From: an uncultured Ellagibacter sp.
Lineage (GTDB): Bacteria > Actinomycetota > Coriobacteriia > Coriobacteriales > Eggerthellaceae
Assembly: GCA_934661105.1 (NCBI GenBank)
Contig: CAKUIV010000013.1
Coordinates: 1-26,258, forward strand
DNA: 26,258 nucleotides
Direction: 5' to 3'
In this document: piece by piece, positions 15,648 through 23,254 of the stretch
Position numbering within the stretch: the stretch's first letter is position 1
Layout of the letters: each line of letters starts with the position of its first letter
The notes under the pieces: model-generated
What the model was told of the DNA's origin: nothing
What the model saw: the letters and a program-made list of their open reading frames with translations, nothing else
The model's database searches: none
Made by a program: the position numbers and the translations under genes

Positions 15648-17342
15648 TTACCAGTGGCACACCACCACGTCGCCCGTGCGGCACACGTTGTGGAGCGCCT
15701 CGGCCATGCTGTAGGGCAGGTTCACGCAGCCGTGCGAGCCCGCGCCGTCTTTGTAGCGCGTGCCACCGAAAGCGGATTGCCACGTCGCGTCGTGGAACCC
15801 GATGAGGTTGCCGACGAACGGCATCCAGTAGGTAACCGGGGTTTCGTATTTCGACCCGTCATCGTTGGTCCCTTTGAGCGTGGACCCGCCCGAGTTGCTG
15901 TTGATGACATAGACGCCCGAAGGGGTAAGGCTCCCCGACGTCGACGTCGGCTTGCCGCTCACGATATCGGATTCCCACGCGACGGCGCCCGATTCGTCGA
16001 ACAACCAGGCATGCTGCGCCGAAAGGTCGACGTCGATGTAGCGCGTGCCCCAGTCGCGCCCGCCGTCGGCACTCGGAGCCGCGGTGCCCGTCTGGCTGCA
16101 CGGAAGGTCGACTTGCCCCGTCTGGTCGGCATCGATGGCGGCCTTCGCCGCGTCGAGTAGCGCGTCACGGTCGATCTTCCAGCCATACGAACCGCCCGAA
16201 ACGCTTATCTGCTTGCCGTCGGCGCGCGTGTAGGTGCGCTTGTTGCCGACGGTCGAATACGTCGCCGCGATCTTGTCCGCCCACTCGCCGAGCGCGTCCT
16301 CGTCAAGGCTTACCGCCAAGTCGTCCCCGATCGCAATGCAGGGCGCGACGACCGAAGCGTCGAGCGTGGTGACGGTCGTGCCCGCGAGCGCGAACTGCAC
16401 GTTCACCAAGATCATGCCGTTCGCCTGGGCAGCGGCGTCGATCACGCGCTGGTCGGTAGAGAGGATCGTCGGCTGCGAGAGAGCCGACTCGTCGAGCACG
16501 ACTTCACGTTGGAGCGTCGACACGGCGTCCGCCATCGCGCCCATCACCACATCGGCGTTGATCTGCGTTCCGTACTGCTCCTTCACCACCGTGAACATCT
16601 TGGCCGACTCGTCGTAGGCGACCGTCGCGTTCACCGGCGCCTTGGTATCGGCATTCACCGCGTCGATCGCGGAATGGAGCTCGTCGGAGACGCCGCTTTC
16701 GTCGAGCGTGGCGACGAGGGCTTCGGTCTCATCGTGCTCGGAGAACGCTTCGAGCGGCCACGCCCACGCGTTCGCAGCCTCGAACATCCCCGACACGATA
16801 TGCTCGGCGTTGAAATCGACGCCCGCCTCGTTTGCCGACAGCGTGACGTCGAGGCCGTCCCCATGGATGCGCAGAGAATACGTCTCGACGCCCTGCTCAA
16901 GCGCCGAGGTGATTTCACCCGGCGTCTTGAACGAGATGTCGGTGTCCCCCATTTTCGCATTGGGCCAGAAATGCCCCGAGAAGACCGCGACGCCGATAAG
17001 GTAGGCGACAAGGACTACGCCCGCAACCGAGCCGCAAACGATGGCCGCGATCTTGCCGGCGCGCTTGCCGTTTTTCCCGTCGTGCGAAGGAACGGGCTCC
17101 ATCTCGACGGCGTAGGAACCGGCAGCACCCGCGCCTACCGGGCGGTAGGCGGAATATCCCCCAACGTTCCGACCGCCAGAAGAGGCAGGGCGAACGGGTT
17201 CCGTGCGACGGTGCGCACGTTCGACGCCGTGCGACTCGATTTCCGGAATATGAGGCATCTGCCGCGTTTCATCGGTGTGGGAAGAAGGGGGCGCGGCGTG
17301 CTTGCCGCGCTGCTGACTGCGTTGTCTGTCGGTGTTACTCAT
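15648..17342 (-). CDS. Membrane-anchored L,D-transpeptidase (YkuD domain)
   Basis: Peptidoglycan cross-linking enzyme of 564 residues from ATG at 17342. The order is: a hydrophilic, basic and proline-rich cytosolic tail (1-95), one membrane helix (about 98-121), then a long external part. That part has a peptidoglycan-binding type-4 region beginning MGDTDISFKTPGEITSAL and probably a second copy (about 280-400), and a C-terminal YkuD catalytic domain (about 432-564). The catalytic motif GSHGCVNLP gives Cys539, with the upstream His517 in IGFHDATW. Single-gene unit, convergent with ybaK. A TTG four codons upstream is an alternative start. The long cytosolic tail could bind other cell-wall proteins; that is inference. 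Confidence 0.93.
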   Translation of the reverse strand: MSNTDRQRSQQRGKHAAPPSSHTDETRQMPHIPEIESHGVERAHRRTEPVRPASSGGRNVGGYSAYRPVGAGAAGSYAVEMEPVPSHDGKNGKRAGKIAAIVCGSVAGVVLVAYLIGVAVFSGHFWPNAKMGDTDISFKTPGEITSALEQGVETYSLRIHGDGLDVTLSANEAGVDFNAEHIVSGMFEAANAWAWPLEAFSEHDETEALVATLDESGVSDELHSAIDAVNADTKAPVNATVAYDESAKMFTVVKEQYGTQINADVVMGAMADAVSTLQREVVLDESALSQPTILSTDQRVIDAAAQANGMILVNVQFALAGTTVTTLDASVVAPCIAIGDDLAVSLDEDALGEWADKIAATYSTVGNKRTYTRADGKQISVSGGSYGWKIDRDALLDAAKAAIDADQTGQVDLPCSQTGTAAPSADGGRDWGTRYIDVDLSAQHAWLFDESGAVAWESDIVSGKPTSTSGSLTPSGVYVINSNSGGSTLKGTNDDGSKYETPVTYWMPFVGNLIGFHDATWQSAFGGTRYKDGAGSHGCVNLPYSMAEALHNVCRTGDVVVCHW

Positions 17343-17386
17343 GTACGGCTTCAATCATCCGTTTCTGTCGCGTTTATAGCCGACTT

Positions 17387-17392
17387 ATTGTA
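17387..17392 (-). promoter_or_regulatory. Candidate -10 element for the L,D-transpeptidase gene
   Basis: TACAAT on the minus strand, 44 bases upstream of the ATG. No good -35 at 16-18 bases; TTGGAA lies 20 bases upstream, which is too far. The rest of 17343-17512 shows nothing else I can support. Confidence 0.35.
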
Positions 17393-17512
17393 CCAACATG
17401 AGCAGACGCGCGTTCCAACATTTGCGTATGTTGCACGAAACGACATAGCATCGGCGACGGCTCAACCATCGAGCCCCTTCCTCCCTCGCCCTATGCCGAG
17501 CTACAGCCGCAC

Positions 17513-17541
17513 TTGACGGGAAGATTCCGCCCCCCTACAAT
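17513..17541 (+). promoter_or_regulatory. Sigma-70-type promoter of the tmRNA gene
   Basis: TTGACG at 17513-17518, a 17-base spacer and TACAAT at 17536-17541. It is the best promoter match in the window. Transcription should start near 17548, about 86 bases before the mature tmRNA 5' end, so a processed leader is expected. A small hairpin CAAGAG-CCAAG-CTCTTG lies in the leader. Confidence 0.8.
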
Positions 17542-17633
17542 GAAGGTTCCGCAAGAGCCAAGCTCTTGAGCACATTGACAAGGTGGAACGCATGCGTTTC
17601 CCCAGACGGCGCCGCCACACGCGGCCTTCTTCC

Positions 17634-18005
17634 GGGGGCGACTGGTTTCGACATGGTATGTTTGATCCGAAGAGCAGGTCGTGGTCTCCTCGCCACGTAA
17701 AACAGGGGTACCGTCAAGTTAATTGGCAAGAAGAACTATCAGAGCGCTCCTGCGCTCGCCATGGCTGCCTAAACAGCACCTGGCACGTCAACCCCGGGTT
17801 GTCCCCGACTCGGGCGCGACGTCATTTTAGGGGACTGCGCCTGGGGCACGTAATCGGTATGGCCCCGGTTAAGACCGAACCGATCCGGGCCGTCAACGTT
17901 TGTCCGTGGACTGCGGCGGCCTTGAATTCGACCACGGAATAAGCTTGTAGAGCCTCGGGGAGAATATAGTATGGACCGGAGTTCGATTCTCCGCGCCTCC
18001 ACCAC
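17634..18005 (+). ncRNA. ssrA: Transfer-messenger RNA (tmRNA, SsrA)
   Basis: One-piece tmRNA, 372 bases, which rescues stalled ribosomes together with SmpB. The 5' end GGGGGCGACTGGTTTCGAC and the 3' end CGCCTCCACCA pair as a 7-bp acceptor stem (one G-U), and CCA is encoded. The T-arm is CGGAG-TTCGATT-CTCCG. A pseudoknot stem CGTGG/CCACG follows the 5' domain, before the tag. The tag frame ends in TAA at 17770-17772. An apparent ORF across this region is a by-product of the RNA gene. The promoter at 17513 and the terminator at 18016 frame it. Confidence 0.96.
17725..17772 (+). other. tmRNA tag-peptide reading frame
   Basis: Reading back from TAA at 17770 the tag is GKKNYQSAPALAMAA if GGC at 17725 is the resume codon; the upstream context GTTAATT fits the A/U-rich region usually found there. 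The end AMAA differs from the common ALAA/VAA degradation signals but keeps two terminal alanines. The resume position is inferred, not proven. Confidence 0.6.
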
Positions 18006-18015
18006 ACGTTATCGG

Positions 18016-18048
18016 CCCGGCAGCGAACGCTGTCGGGCTTTTTCTTTC
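18016..18048 (+). terminator. Intrinsic terminator of tmRNA
   Basis: Stem GCCCGGCAGC / GCTGTCGGGC (one G-U pair) with loop GAAC, followed directly by TTTTTCTTT. It starts 11 bases after the tmRNA 3' end. Confidence 0.9.
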
Positions 18049-18094
18049 GATAGACCCGAACGCGCGCTTTCGGAACTTCGAATAAGGCGCAATC

Positions 18095-18123
18095 TTGTTT
18101 TGCCGCAGCCGAGACGATATCCT
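18095..18123 (+). promoter_or_regulatory. Candidate promoter of the sulfur-amino-acid operon
   Basis: TTGTTT at 18095-18100, a 17-base spacer and TATCCT at 18118-18123, 63 bases before the ATG. Match is moderate. I see no SAM riboswitch or T-box in the 137 bases between the tmRNA terminator and the gene. Confidence 0.45.
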
Positions 18124-18185
18124 GTGTAGGCTACAAATCCCTAGCTAACAACTCGTATTATGCAAGAATAGAAGGAACCGCTTCC

Positions 18186-19319
18186 ATGGATTTCGAAACG
18201 CTCTGCGTCCACCCGTCCCAACGATTCGACGAACCGACCGGCGCCGTCGTCAATCCCATCTACCTCACCTCGACCTTCGCCCACCCGGGCGTCGGGCAAT
18301 CGACCGGCTACGATTATTCCCGCCTGCAAAACCCCACGCGCGAAGCCCTCGAAGGCACGGTCTGCGCGCTTGAGGGCGGCGACGACTGCATCGCGTTCGC
18401 ATCGGGCATGACGGCGATTTCCTGCGTATTCGAGCTTTTGCGCCCCGGCTCGCGCATCGTGAGCTCGTGGGATCTTTACGGGGGCACCATCAGGCTTTTC
18501 GACGGAGTCACGCGCAAAAACGGCATCACCGTCGACTCGGTCGACACTTCCGATCTCGCCGCCGTCGAAGCGGCACTCGGAAAAGGCGCCGACATGCTTT
18601 TCGTGGAAACGCCCACGAACCCCACCATGGTCGTCTCCGACATCGCCGCGCTTGCCGAGCTCGCACATGATGCCGGGGCGCTCCTCGTTGTCGACAACAC
18701 GTTCCTCACGCCCTATTTCCAGCGCCCGCTCGCCCTCGGAGCCGATCTTGTCGTGCACAGCGGAACGAAGTATCTGTGCGGACATAACGACGTTATCTGC
18801 GGTTTCGTTGTCTCTGGCAAGCCCGAAACCTCCGAACGGCTTCGCTATCTCATCAAAACCATCGGCTCGGGCCTCTCTCCACTCGACTCGTGGCTCGTCA
18901 CCCGCGGAATCAAGACCCTGCCCCTGCGCATGGAACGCCACCAGCAAAACGCGCTTAAGATCGCGCATTGGCTCACCGAGTGCGGAAACGTCACGTCGGT
19001 GAGCTACCCCGGGCTCGAAAGCCACCCCACGCACGACCTCTGCCTGCGCCAGGGAACGGGATTCGGCGGCATGATAACCTTTCATGTGGCTAACGAGGAC
19101 ATCGCGAGCCGCGCGCTCGAACGGGTCCGCGTCATCCGCTTCGCGGAAAGCCTCGGCGGGACCGAGACGCTCATCACCTATCCGCTCACGCAAACGCACG
19201 CCGACGTCGACCCGGCGGAGCTTTCCGCAAAAGGCATCGACGGCACGATGCTTCGCCTGTCGGTCGGGCTCGAGTCGCCGCGCGACCTCATCGACGACCT
19301 CGAGCGCGCGCTCGCCTAA
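18186..19319 (+). CDS. Trans-sulfuration PLP enzyme (cystathionine gamma-synthase/lyase family)
   Basis: A 377-residue Cys/Met-metabolism PLP enzyme, fold type I. Seen: YDYSRLQNPTREALE (42-56), the phosphate and substrate loop ASGMTAI, the stacking residue in DLYGGT (Tyr98), the PLP-binding Asp170 in VVDNTFLTPY and the Schiff-base lysine Lys195 in HSGTKYLCGHND. The family covers cystathionine gamma-synthase, gamma-lyase, beta-lyase and methionine gamma-lyase; motifs alone do not choose among them. The downstream patB-like gene suggests a synthase making cystathionine for the lyase to cleave on the way to homocysteine, but a sulfide-releasing lyase is also possible. ATG has GAAGGA nine bases upstream. 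First gene of a two-gene operon. Confidence 0.93.
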   Translation: MDFETLCVHPSQRFDEPTGAVVNPIYLTSTFAHPGVGQSTGYDYSRLQNPTREALEGTVCALEGGDDCIAFASGMTAISCVFELLRPGSRIVSSWDLYGGTIRLFDGVTRKNGITVDSVDTSDLAAVEAALGKGADMLFVETPTNPTMVVSDIAALAELAHDAGALLVVDNTFLTPYFQRPLALGADLVVHSGTKYLCGHNDVICGFVVSGKPETSERLRYLIKTIGSGLSPLDSWLVTRGIKTLPLRMERHQQNALKIAHWLTECGNVTSVSYPGLESHPTHDLCLRQGTGFGGMITFHVANEDIASRALERVRVIRFAESLGGTETLITYPLTQTHADVDPAELSAKGIDGTMLRLSVGLESPRDLIDDLERALA

Positions 19320-19337
19320 CGAAAGAAGGAGAGAACC

Positions 19338-20528
19338 ATGGCCTACGATTTCGACACCGTCATCGATCGACACCATACCGGTTGCCTCAAATACGACGCC
19401 GCCGCAGCACGCGGACATCGCGAGGACGACCTCTCACTCTGGGTGGCCGACATGGATTTCCGTATGCCGCCCGAGGTGCTCGACGCGCTCCACGCGCGCA
19501 TCGACGAGGGCATCTTCGGGTACAGCATGGCGAAACCGTCCTATTACGAGGCGGTGCAAAACTGGTTTGCGCACCACCACGGCTTCACCCCGAAGCGCAG
19601 CTGGTTCGTCACCACCCCGGGCGTGGTGTTCGCCCTCTCGGCGGCGGTACGCGCCTTCACGCACGAAGGCGACGGCGTCCTCATCCAGCCGCCCGTGTAC
19701 TACCCGTTCAAGAACATCATCGAGAACAACGGCAGGGTCGTGATCGAGGCACCGCTTTCGTGCGCCTACGACGACAAGGAAGAGCTTCGCTACCGCATCG
19801 ACTTCGACGCGTTCGAGCACGTCGTGAAAGCGCGCGAGCCCAAGCTCTTCATCCTCTGCAACCCCGCGAACCCCGTCGGGCGCGCCTGGACGAAAGAGGA
19901 GCTCTCGCGTATCGCCGCGATCTGCCTCGAAAACGACGTGCTCATCGTGTCCGACGAGATCCATGCCGACTTCGCGCAAGAGGGACACGCCCACGCCTCG
20001 CTCGCACTGCTCGGCGACGATGTTCTGGCCCGTTCGATCATCTGCACGTCCCCGAGCAAGACGTTCAACATCGCAGGACTGCAGATTTCGAACATCTTCA
20101 TCGCCAACGCGCAATTGAAAACGTCGTTCAAGCAGGCCATCGCCCAAACAGGGTACGATGAACCGAGCGCGATCGGCCTTGCAGCCGTCGAGGCATGTTA
20201 CAACTTCGGGGCGCCCTGGCTCGTCGAGCTCAAGCGCTACCTTGCGGGCAATTACGAAACGCTGCGAGGCATCTTCGAATCCGAAGCGCCGGCTCTCAAA
20301 GTCGCCCCGCTCGAAAGCACGTACCTTCCCTGGGTCGATTGCCGCGCTCTCGGTCTCGACAGCGCCGGACTTGTCGACCTTGTCGAGAAGAAGGCGCGAC
20401 TCTGGCTCGATATGGGAACCATTTTCGGGACAGGCGGAGAAGGGTTCGTGCGGTTCAACATCGCCTGCCCCCGATCCATCGTCATCGAAGCGGCGACGCG
20501 GCTCGCCCACGCGGCAAGCGCGAAGTAA
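19338..20528 (+). CDS. patB: PatB/MalY-family cystathionine beta-lyase (C-S lyase)
   Basis: A 396-residue PLP enzyme of aminotransferase class I/II, C-S lyase type. Seen: WVADMDF (35-41), the domain-typical FGYSM (60-64), VYYPF near 120, CNPANPVGRAW (174-184; the usual sequence has His where Ala177 stands), SDEIHADF (205-212) with the PLP-binding Asp, and the Schiff-base Lys241 in TSPSKTFNIAGLQ. It cleaves cystathionine or cysteine to pyruvate, ammonia and a thiol, and in MalY-type members also has regulatory roles. ATG has AAGGAG seven bases upstream. It begins 18 bases after the metB-like gene, so the two are co-transcribed, and ends at the terminator at 20553. Confidence 0.93.
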   Translation: MAYDFDTVIDRHHTGCLKYDAAAARGHREDDLSLWVADMDFRMPPEVLDALHARIDEGIFGYSMAKPSYYEAVQNWFAHHHGFTPKRSWFVTTPGVVFALSAAVRAFTHEGDGVLIQPPVYYPFKNIIENNGRVVIEAPLSCAYDDKEELRYRIDFDAFEHVVKAREPKLFILCNPANPVGRAWTKEELSRIAAICLENDVLIVSDEIHADFAQEGHAHASLALLGDDVLARSIICTSPSKTFNIAGLQISNIFIANAQLKTSFKQAIAQTGYDEPSAIGLAAVEACYNFGAPWLVELKRYLAGNYETLRGIFESEAPALKVAPLESTYLPWVDCRALGLDSAGLVDLVEKKARLWLDMGTIFGTGGEGFVRFNIACPRSIVIEAATRLAHAASAK

Positions 20529-20552
20529 CGCCGAGCGAACACGCTCTCAAAC

Positions 20553-20596
20553 GCGAAAACGGCTGGTGGGGACGCATCTCTACCAGCCGTTTTCGC
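20553..20596. terminator. Bidirectional terminator between patB and the acidic-protein gene
   Basis: Perfect 15-bp stem (GCGAAAACGGCTGGT, 20553-20567, and its complement, 20582-20596) with a 14-base loop. AAAA and TTTT inside the arms give correct polarity on both strands. It separates the convergent genes ending at 20528 and 20622. Confidence 0.8.
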
Positions 20597-20621
20597 TATC
20601 GCCGTCAGTGCGACGTATTCC

Positions 20622-21137
20622 CTACTTCTTCTTTTTCCCAGGAAGGATATCGGAAAAGTCGAGAGCATCCTGGATGTCGGTGAGCGCCTCTTTGAGCTCG
20701 CTCGCAATCGCGATGCCGTCGCGGTAGATGTCGTTCATATCGCTCGTGGCCTCGGCAACGCCTTCGCGCGTGATCCCCAAATCGTAGGGGTTGTCCTCTT
20801 CGGGCTCCTCATCGTCGGCGTCGTCGGTGTAGTAGTACTCCACCTCGTTGCCGTCCTCGTCGAGCATGATGAAGCCGATCTCGTTATCATCCTCGTCGAC
20901 GATGTACGCCTCGATGTCGTCCTCGTCGAACTCGATCTCGACTTCTTCGTACTTTTCGCCATCTTCCGGCCCTTCACCGTCTCCATCGGATTCGGGCGCC
21001 TCGTCGTCGGCGACGTTCTCCTCCTCGCATACGGGCGTTTCATCCTCGGTCCCTGCCGGGATATCGTCAGCGCAATCAGCGCCATCGTCTTCCCGCACCT
21101 CTTGCGCGTCCTCGTCGAACAGCTCTTCTTCTGCCAT
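20622..21137 (-). CDS. Very acidic small protein of unknown function, downstream of smpB
   Basis: A 171-residue protein I do not recognise. By count about 69 residues (40 percent) are Asp or Glu. Residues 1-75 are disordered-looking acidic sequence. Residues 76-105 contain two similar 11-residue units, IVDEDDNEIGF and MLDEDGNEVEY, likely a beta hairpin pair. Residues 118-163 are more balanced and probably helical, and the chain ends GKKKK. No signal peptide or membrane helix. ATG is preceded by AAGGA at eight bases; an upstream in-frame start adds seven residues. It begins 27 bases after the smpB stop on the same strand, so it is probably in the smpB transcript. Possible roles as a ribosome, RNA or ion-binding mimic are speculation. 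Confidence 0.8.
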   Translation of the reverse strand: MAEEELFDEDAQEVREDDGADCADDIPAGTEDETPVCEEENVADDEAPESDGDGEGPEDGEKYEEVEIEFDEDDIEAYIVDEDDNEIGFIMLDEDGNEVEYYYTDDADDEEPEEDNPYDLGITREGVAEATSDMNDIYRDGIAIASELKEALTDIQDALDFSDILPGKKKK

Positions 21138-21164
21138 AAGGGTCGTCCTTCCACTCAAAAGGCT

Positions 21165-21629
21165 TTAGCGCGAACGCGATTTCAACGCTCGATCGATCTC
21201 GCGTTTGGTGTCGCGCTCCTTCATGCTCGCGCGTTTGTCGTAGAGCTTCTTGCCTCGACAAACCGCGAGTTCGACTTTTACCAAACCGTTTTCCTTGAAA
21301 TACATTTTCAGGGGAACGAGCGCCATGCCCTTCTCGCGCGTCTTTTCCTGCAGGTAGCGAATCTGCTTCTTGTGAAGCAGCAGCTTGCGTTTGCGATCGG
21401 GGTCGGGGTTGTAGATAGTGCCATGCGAAAACGGGGTGATGTGCACGTTATGCATCCAAACTTCCCCGTTGCGCACCAAGGCGAAGCAGTCGGTGAGTTG
21501 GCAGTTGTTCTCGCGAAGCGAACGCACCTCGGTGCCGGAGAGCTCCACGCCGGCCTCGAACGTCTCAACGACCTCGTATTCGTGGAATGCGCGGCGATTC
21601 TTCGCGATCGTCTTCTCTTCTCGTTTCAT
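21165..21629 (-). CDS. smpB: SsrA-binding protein SmpB
   Basis: tmRNA partner protein of 154 residues, which carries tmRNA into stalled ribosomes and mimics the codon-anticodon part. Seen: AKNRRAFHEYEVVETFEAGVEL with the usual N-terminal strand, LSGTEVRSLRENNCQLTD, HNVHITPFSHG, and the basic C-terminal tail after LYDKRASMKERDTKREIDRAL that enters the mRNA channel. Start ATG at 21629 gives the family-typical MKREEKTIAKNRR; a GTG six codons upstream is possible. The tmRNA gene lies 3.2 kb away, and an acidic-protein gene follows by 27 bases. Confidence 0.96.
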   Translation of the reverse strand: MKREEKTIAKNRRAFHEYEVVETFEAGVELSGTEVRSLRENNCQLTDCFALVRNGEVWMHNVHITPFSHGTIYNPDPDRKRKLLLHKKQIRYLQEKTREKGMALVPLKMYFKENGLVKVELAVCRGKKLYDKRASMKERDTKREIDRALKSRSR

Positions 21630-21714
21630 GGGAACCAAACCTAACACTCGTGTCGACGGGCCACCGCGGCTTTTCCGCCTGAAACCTTATGCGCACCGCA
21701 TGCGCGCAATCGCG

Positions 21715-22173
21715 CTACGCGCGCACCTTGACGACGACCTTTTTCACATGCACGGGCTCGCCCGCCGCCTGACAACCGGGCTTGTGCGCGTCTTCGGGAG
21801 GCAAAACGGCAATCTCGCCCGCATGGAGCACGACGGAAGTCACGACCTCGGGCGTCTCGTACAGCGCGAAGTCGTCCGCTTCATCGTACTCGGTCGCAGC
21901 ATCGAGCCCCTCAAGTGACGCAACCTCGACGCGCTCGCAGCCGGAGGCGACGCACTGAACATCGTAGTAGCGCTTATGCGCCTCGAGCTTTTTCTCGGAA
22001 GAAGGAACCGTATCGTATTCCATGACATTCGCGTACACGTCGTCGCCGTCGATGTCATGGCGCCCGCACGAAAGCTCCGCAAGGTCGCTGTCTCGCAAGA
22101 AGGCGTACGCTTTCTTCATGCGCTCCGATAGATAGTCGTTGGATTCTGCGAATTCGATCTTCGATACGAGCAT
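21715..22173 (-). CDS. YhcH/YjgK/YiaL-family protein (DUF386)
   Basis: A 152-residue cytosolic protein with a cupin-like barrel. Seen: EAHKRYYDVQCVASG (64-78), the hallmark of the family with its Glu and His, PPEDAHKPGC (125-134) with the second His, and the closing strand VKKVVVKV. Family members are linked to sugar acid or sialic acid metabolism and some bind a metal; the exact reaction is unsettled and there are no sugar genes nearby. Start ATG at 22173 has GGAAGAAG upstream; an in-frame start at 22218 would fall at about the predicted transcription start. Single gene, divergent from the DUF364 gene. The 85 bases between it and smpB hold no clear terminator, so read-through into smpB is possible. 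Confidence 0.9.
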   Translation of the reverse strand: MLVSKIEFAESNDYLSERMKKAYAFLRDSDLAELSCGRHDIDGDDVYANVMEYDTVPSSEKKLEAHKRYYDVQCVASGCERVEVASLEGLDAATEYDEADDFALYETPEVVTSVVLHAGEIAVLPPEDAHKPGCQAAGEPVHVKKVVVKVRA

Positions 22174-22219
22174 GACCGTTTCTTCTTCCCTTCGAAATCT
22201 CATCAGTAAACGACCCATT

Positions 22220-22225
22220 ATTGTA
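22220..22225 (-). promoter_or_regulatory. Candidate -10 element for the YhcH-family gene
   Basis: TACAAT on the minus strand, about 46 bases upstream of the ATG. The -35 region (TCGAGG) is a poor match. Confidence 0.4.
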
Positions 22226-22298
22226 GCAAAGCGTCGATCGACCTCGAGCGAAGCGCATTAAATCGACGAATCGGGGCACTCAACAAAACGCGAGCTCC

Positions 22299-22326
22299 TT
22301 GTGAAACGGCGCGCAGCAACTATACT
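22299..22326 (+). promoter_or_regulatory. Candidate promoter of the DUF4213/DUF364 gene
   Basis: TTGTGA at 22299-22304, a 16-base spacer and TATACT at 22321-22326; start expected near 22333, giving a leader of about 46 bases before the ATG at 22379. Confidence 0.55.
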
Positions 22327-22378
22327 GAATCGAGAAGCTTTTCCTGCATGCCCGTTAGGAACACGCGAAAGGATCGCC

Positions 22379-23230
22379 ATGAACGCCAAAACATCATCCC
22401 CCGCCACCTGCCTTCCCAAAACCAACGACGAACGCGAATCGCCATGGAGGCTCTACGACCACCTGATCGGACAGATTCCCGACGACGTGTACGTCCGCGA
22501 CTACTGCCTCGGCGTCCATTGGTCCTACGTCGAGGCAGACTGCGGCTGCGGCGTGGCATTCACGACGCGCAACGGCGCGAAGCGCACCTGCAAAAACGAC
22601 TTGCGCGGAAAACCCCTGCGCGAGATCGCCGAGCTCGCGAAGTCGTGGTGCTTCGAAGAGGCGACCCTCGGCATCGCCGCCTTAAACGCCTGGTACGCAC
22701 GCAAGGAGCTGCTCGACCCGCTCGGGGCGACCTACGACACCGCAGACGATACGGAAGTCGGCAAGCGCGGCGGCTCGTCGCAGAAAGACGCCTTCGAGAT
22801 GTACCGTCCCCGTATCGAACGCGCTGACGGCGACGCCCATGTCGTCGTGGTCGGGCATTTCCCCCATGTCGAGAACATCGCCGAATACGCAAAGCTCACC
22901 GTGCTCGAGCGTTCCTGCCGCGACGAATGGGACACGCCCGACCCCGCCTGCGAATACGTCATACCCCAGGCCGACTACGCCTTCATCACCGGCGTCACGC
23001 TCATCAACAAAACCGCCCCGCGCCTGCTCGATTTGGCGAGGAACGCCGCGGTATGCATGGTCGGGCCAAGCGTCGTCATGACGCCGTATCTGTTCGAGTG
23101 GGGCGTCGAGACGCTTGCCGGAAGCGTCGTCGCCGACGCGGAGGCCGCGAAGTTCGCCTGCAAGAACGGCGGAGGCAAGATCTTCGGCACCGCTCTTCAG
23201 ATGACCATGGTCTCGTCTCTCAAGGAGTAA
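22379..23230 (+). CDS. DUF4213/DUF364 protein (putative heavy-metal chelation family)
   Basis: A 283-residue cytosolic protein. Residues about 22-115 match the N-terminal DUF4213 domain (ending in TLGIAALNAWYARK), and residues about 150-275 are the Rossmann-like DUF364 domain, with HVVVVGHFPHV, TGVTLINKTAPRLL and the closing GPSVVMTPYLFEWGVETLAGSVV. The family was named for possible metal chelation and often appears near metal or iron transport genes, but no such genes are next to this one. Ten cysteines are present, including CGC at 55-57. ATG at 22379 has AAAGGA seven bases upstream; the frame is open further upstream across the predicted promoter, so the longer form is rejected. Single gene, its stop only 24 bases from the stop of the convergent antiporter gene. 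Confidence 0.88.
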   Translation: MNAKTSSPATCLPKTNDERESPWRLYDHLIGQIPDDVYVRDYCLGVHWSYVEADCGCGVAFTTRNGAKRTCKNDLRGKPLREIAELAKSWCFEEATLGIAALNAWYARKELLDPLGATYDTADDTEVGKRGGSSQKDAFEMYRPRIERADGDAHVVVVGHFPHVENIAEYAKLTVLERSCRDEWDTPDPACEYVIPQADYAFITGVTLINKTAPRLLDLARNAAVCMVGPSVVMTPYLFEWGVETLAGSVVADAEAAKFACKNGGGKIFGTALQMTMVSSLKE

Positions 23231-23254
23231 GCACCTTAAGCGTCAGGGAGCAGA

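Noticed and set aside
17583..17942. 119-codon plus-strand open frame
   Set aside because: It overlaps the tmRNA gene and reads through its tag in another frame.
18049..18185. SAM riboswitch or T-box before the sulfur-amino-acid operon
   Set aside because: No matching stem set or terminator/antiterminator pair was visible; only a promoter-like pair.
18141..19418. 425-codon minus-strand open frame opposite the metB-like gene
   Set aside because: Mirror of a gene with full PLP-enzyme motifs; the translation has no recognisable domain.
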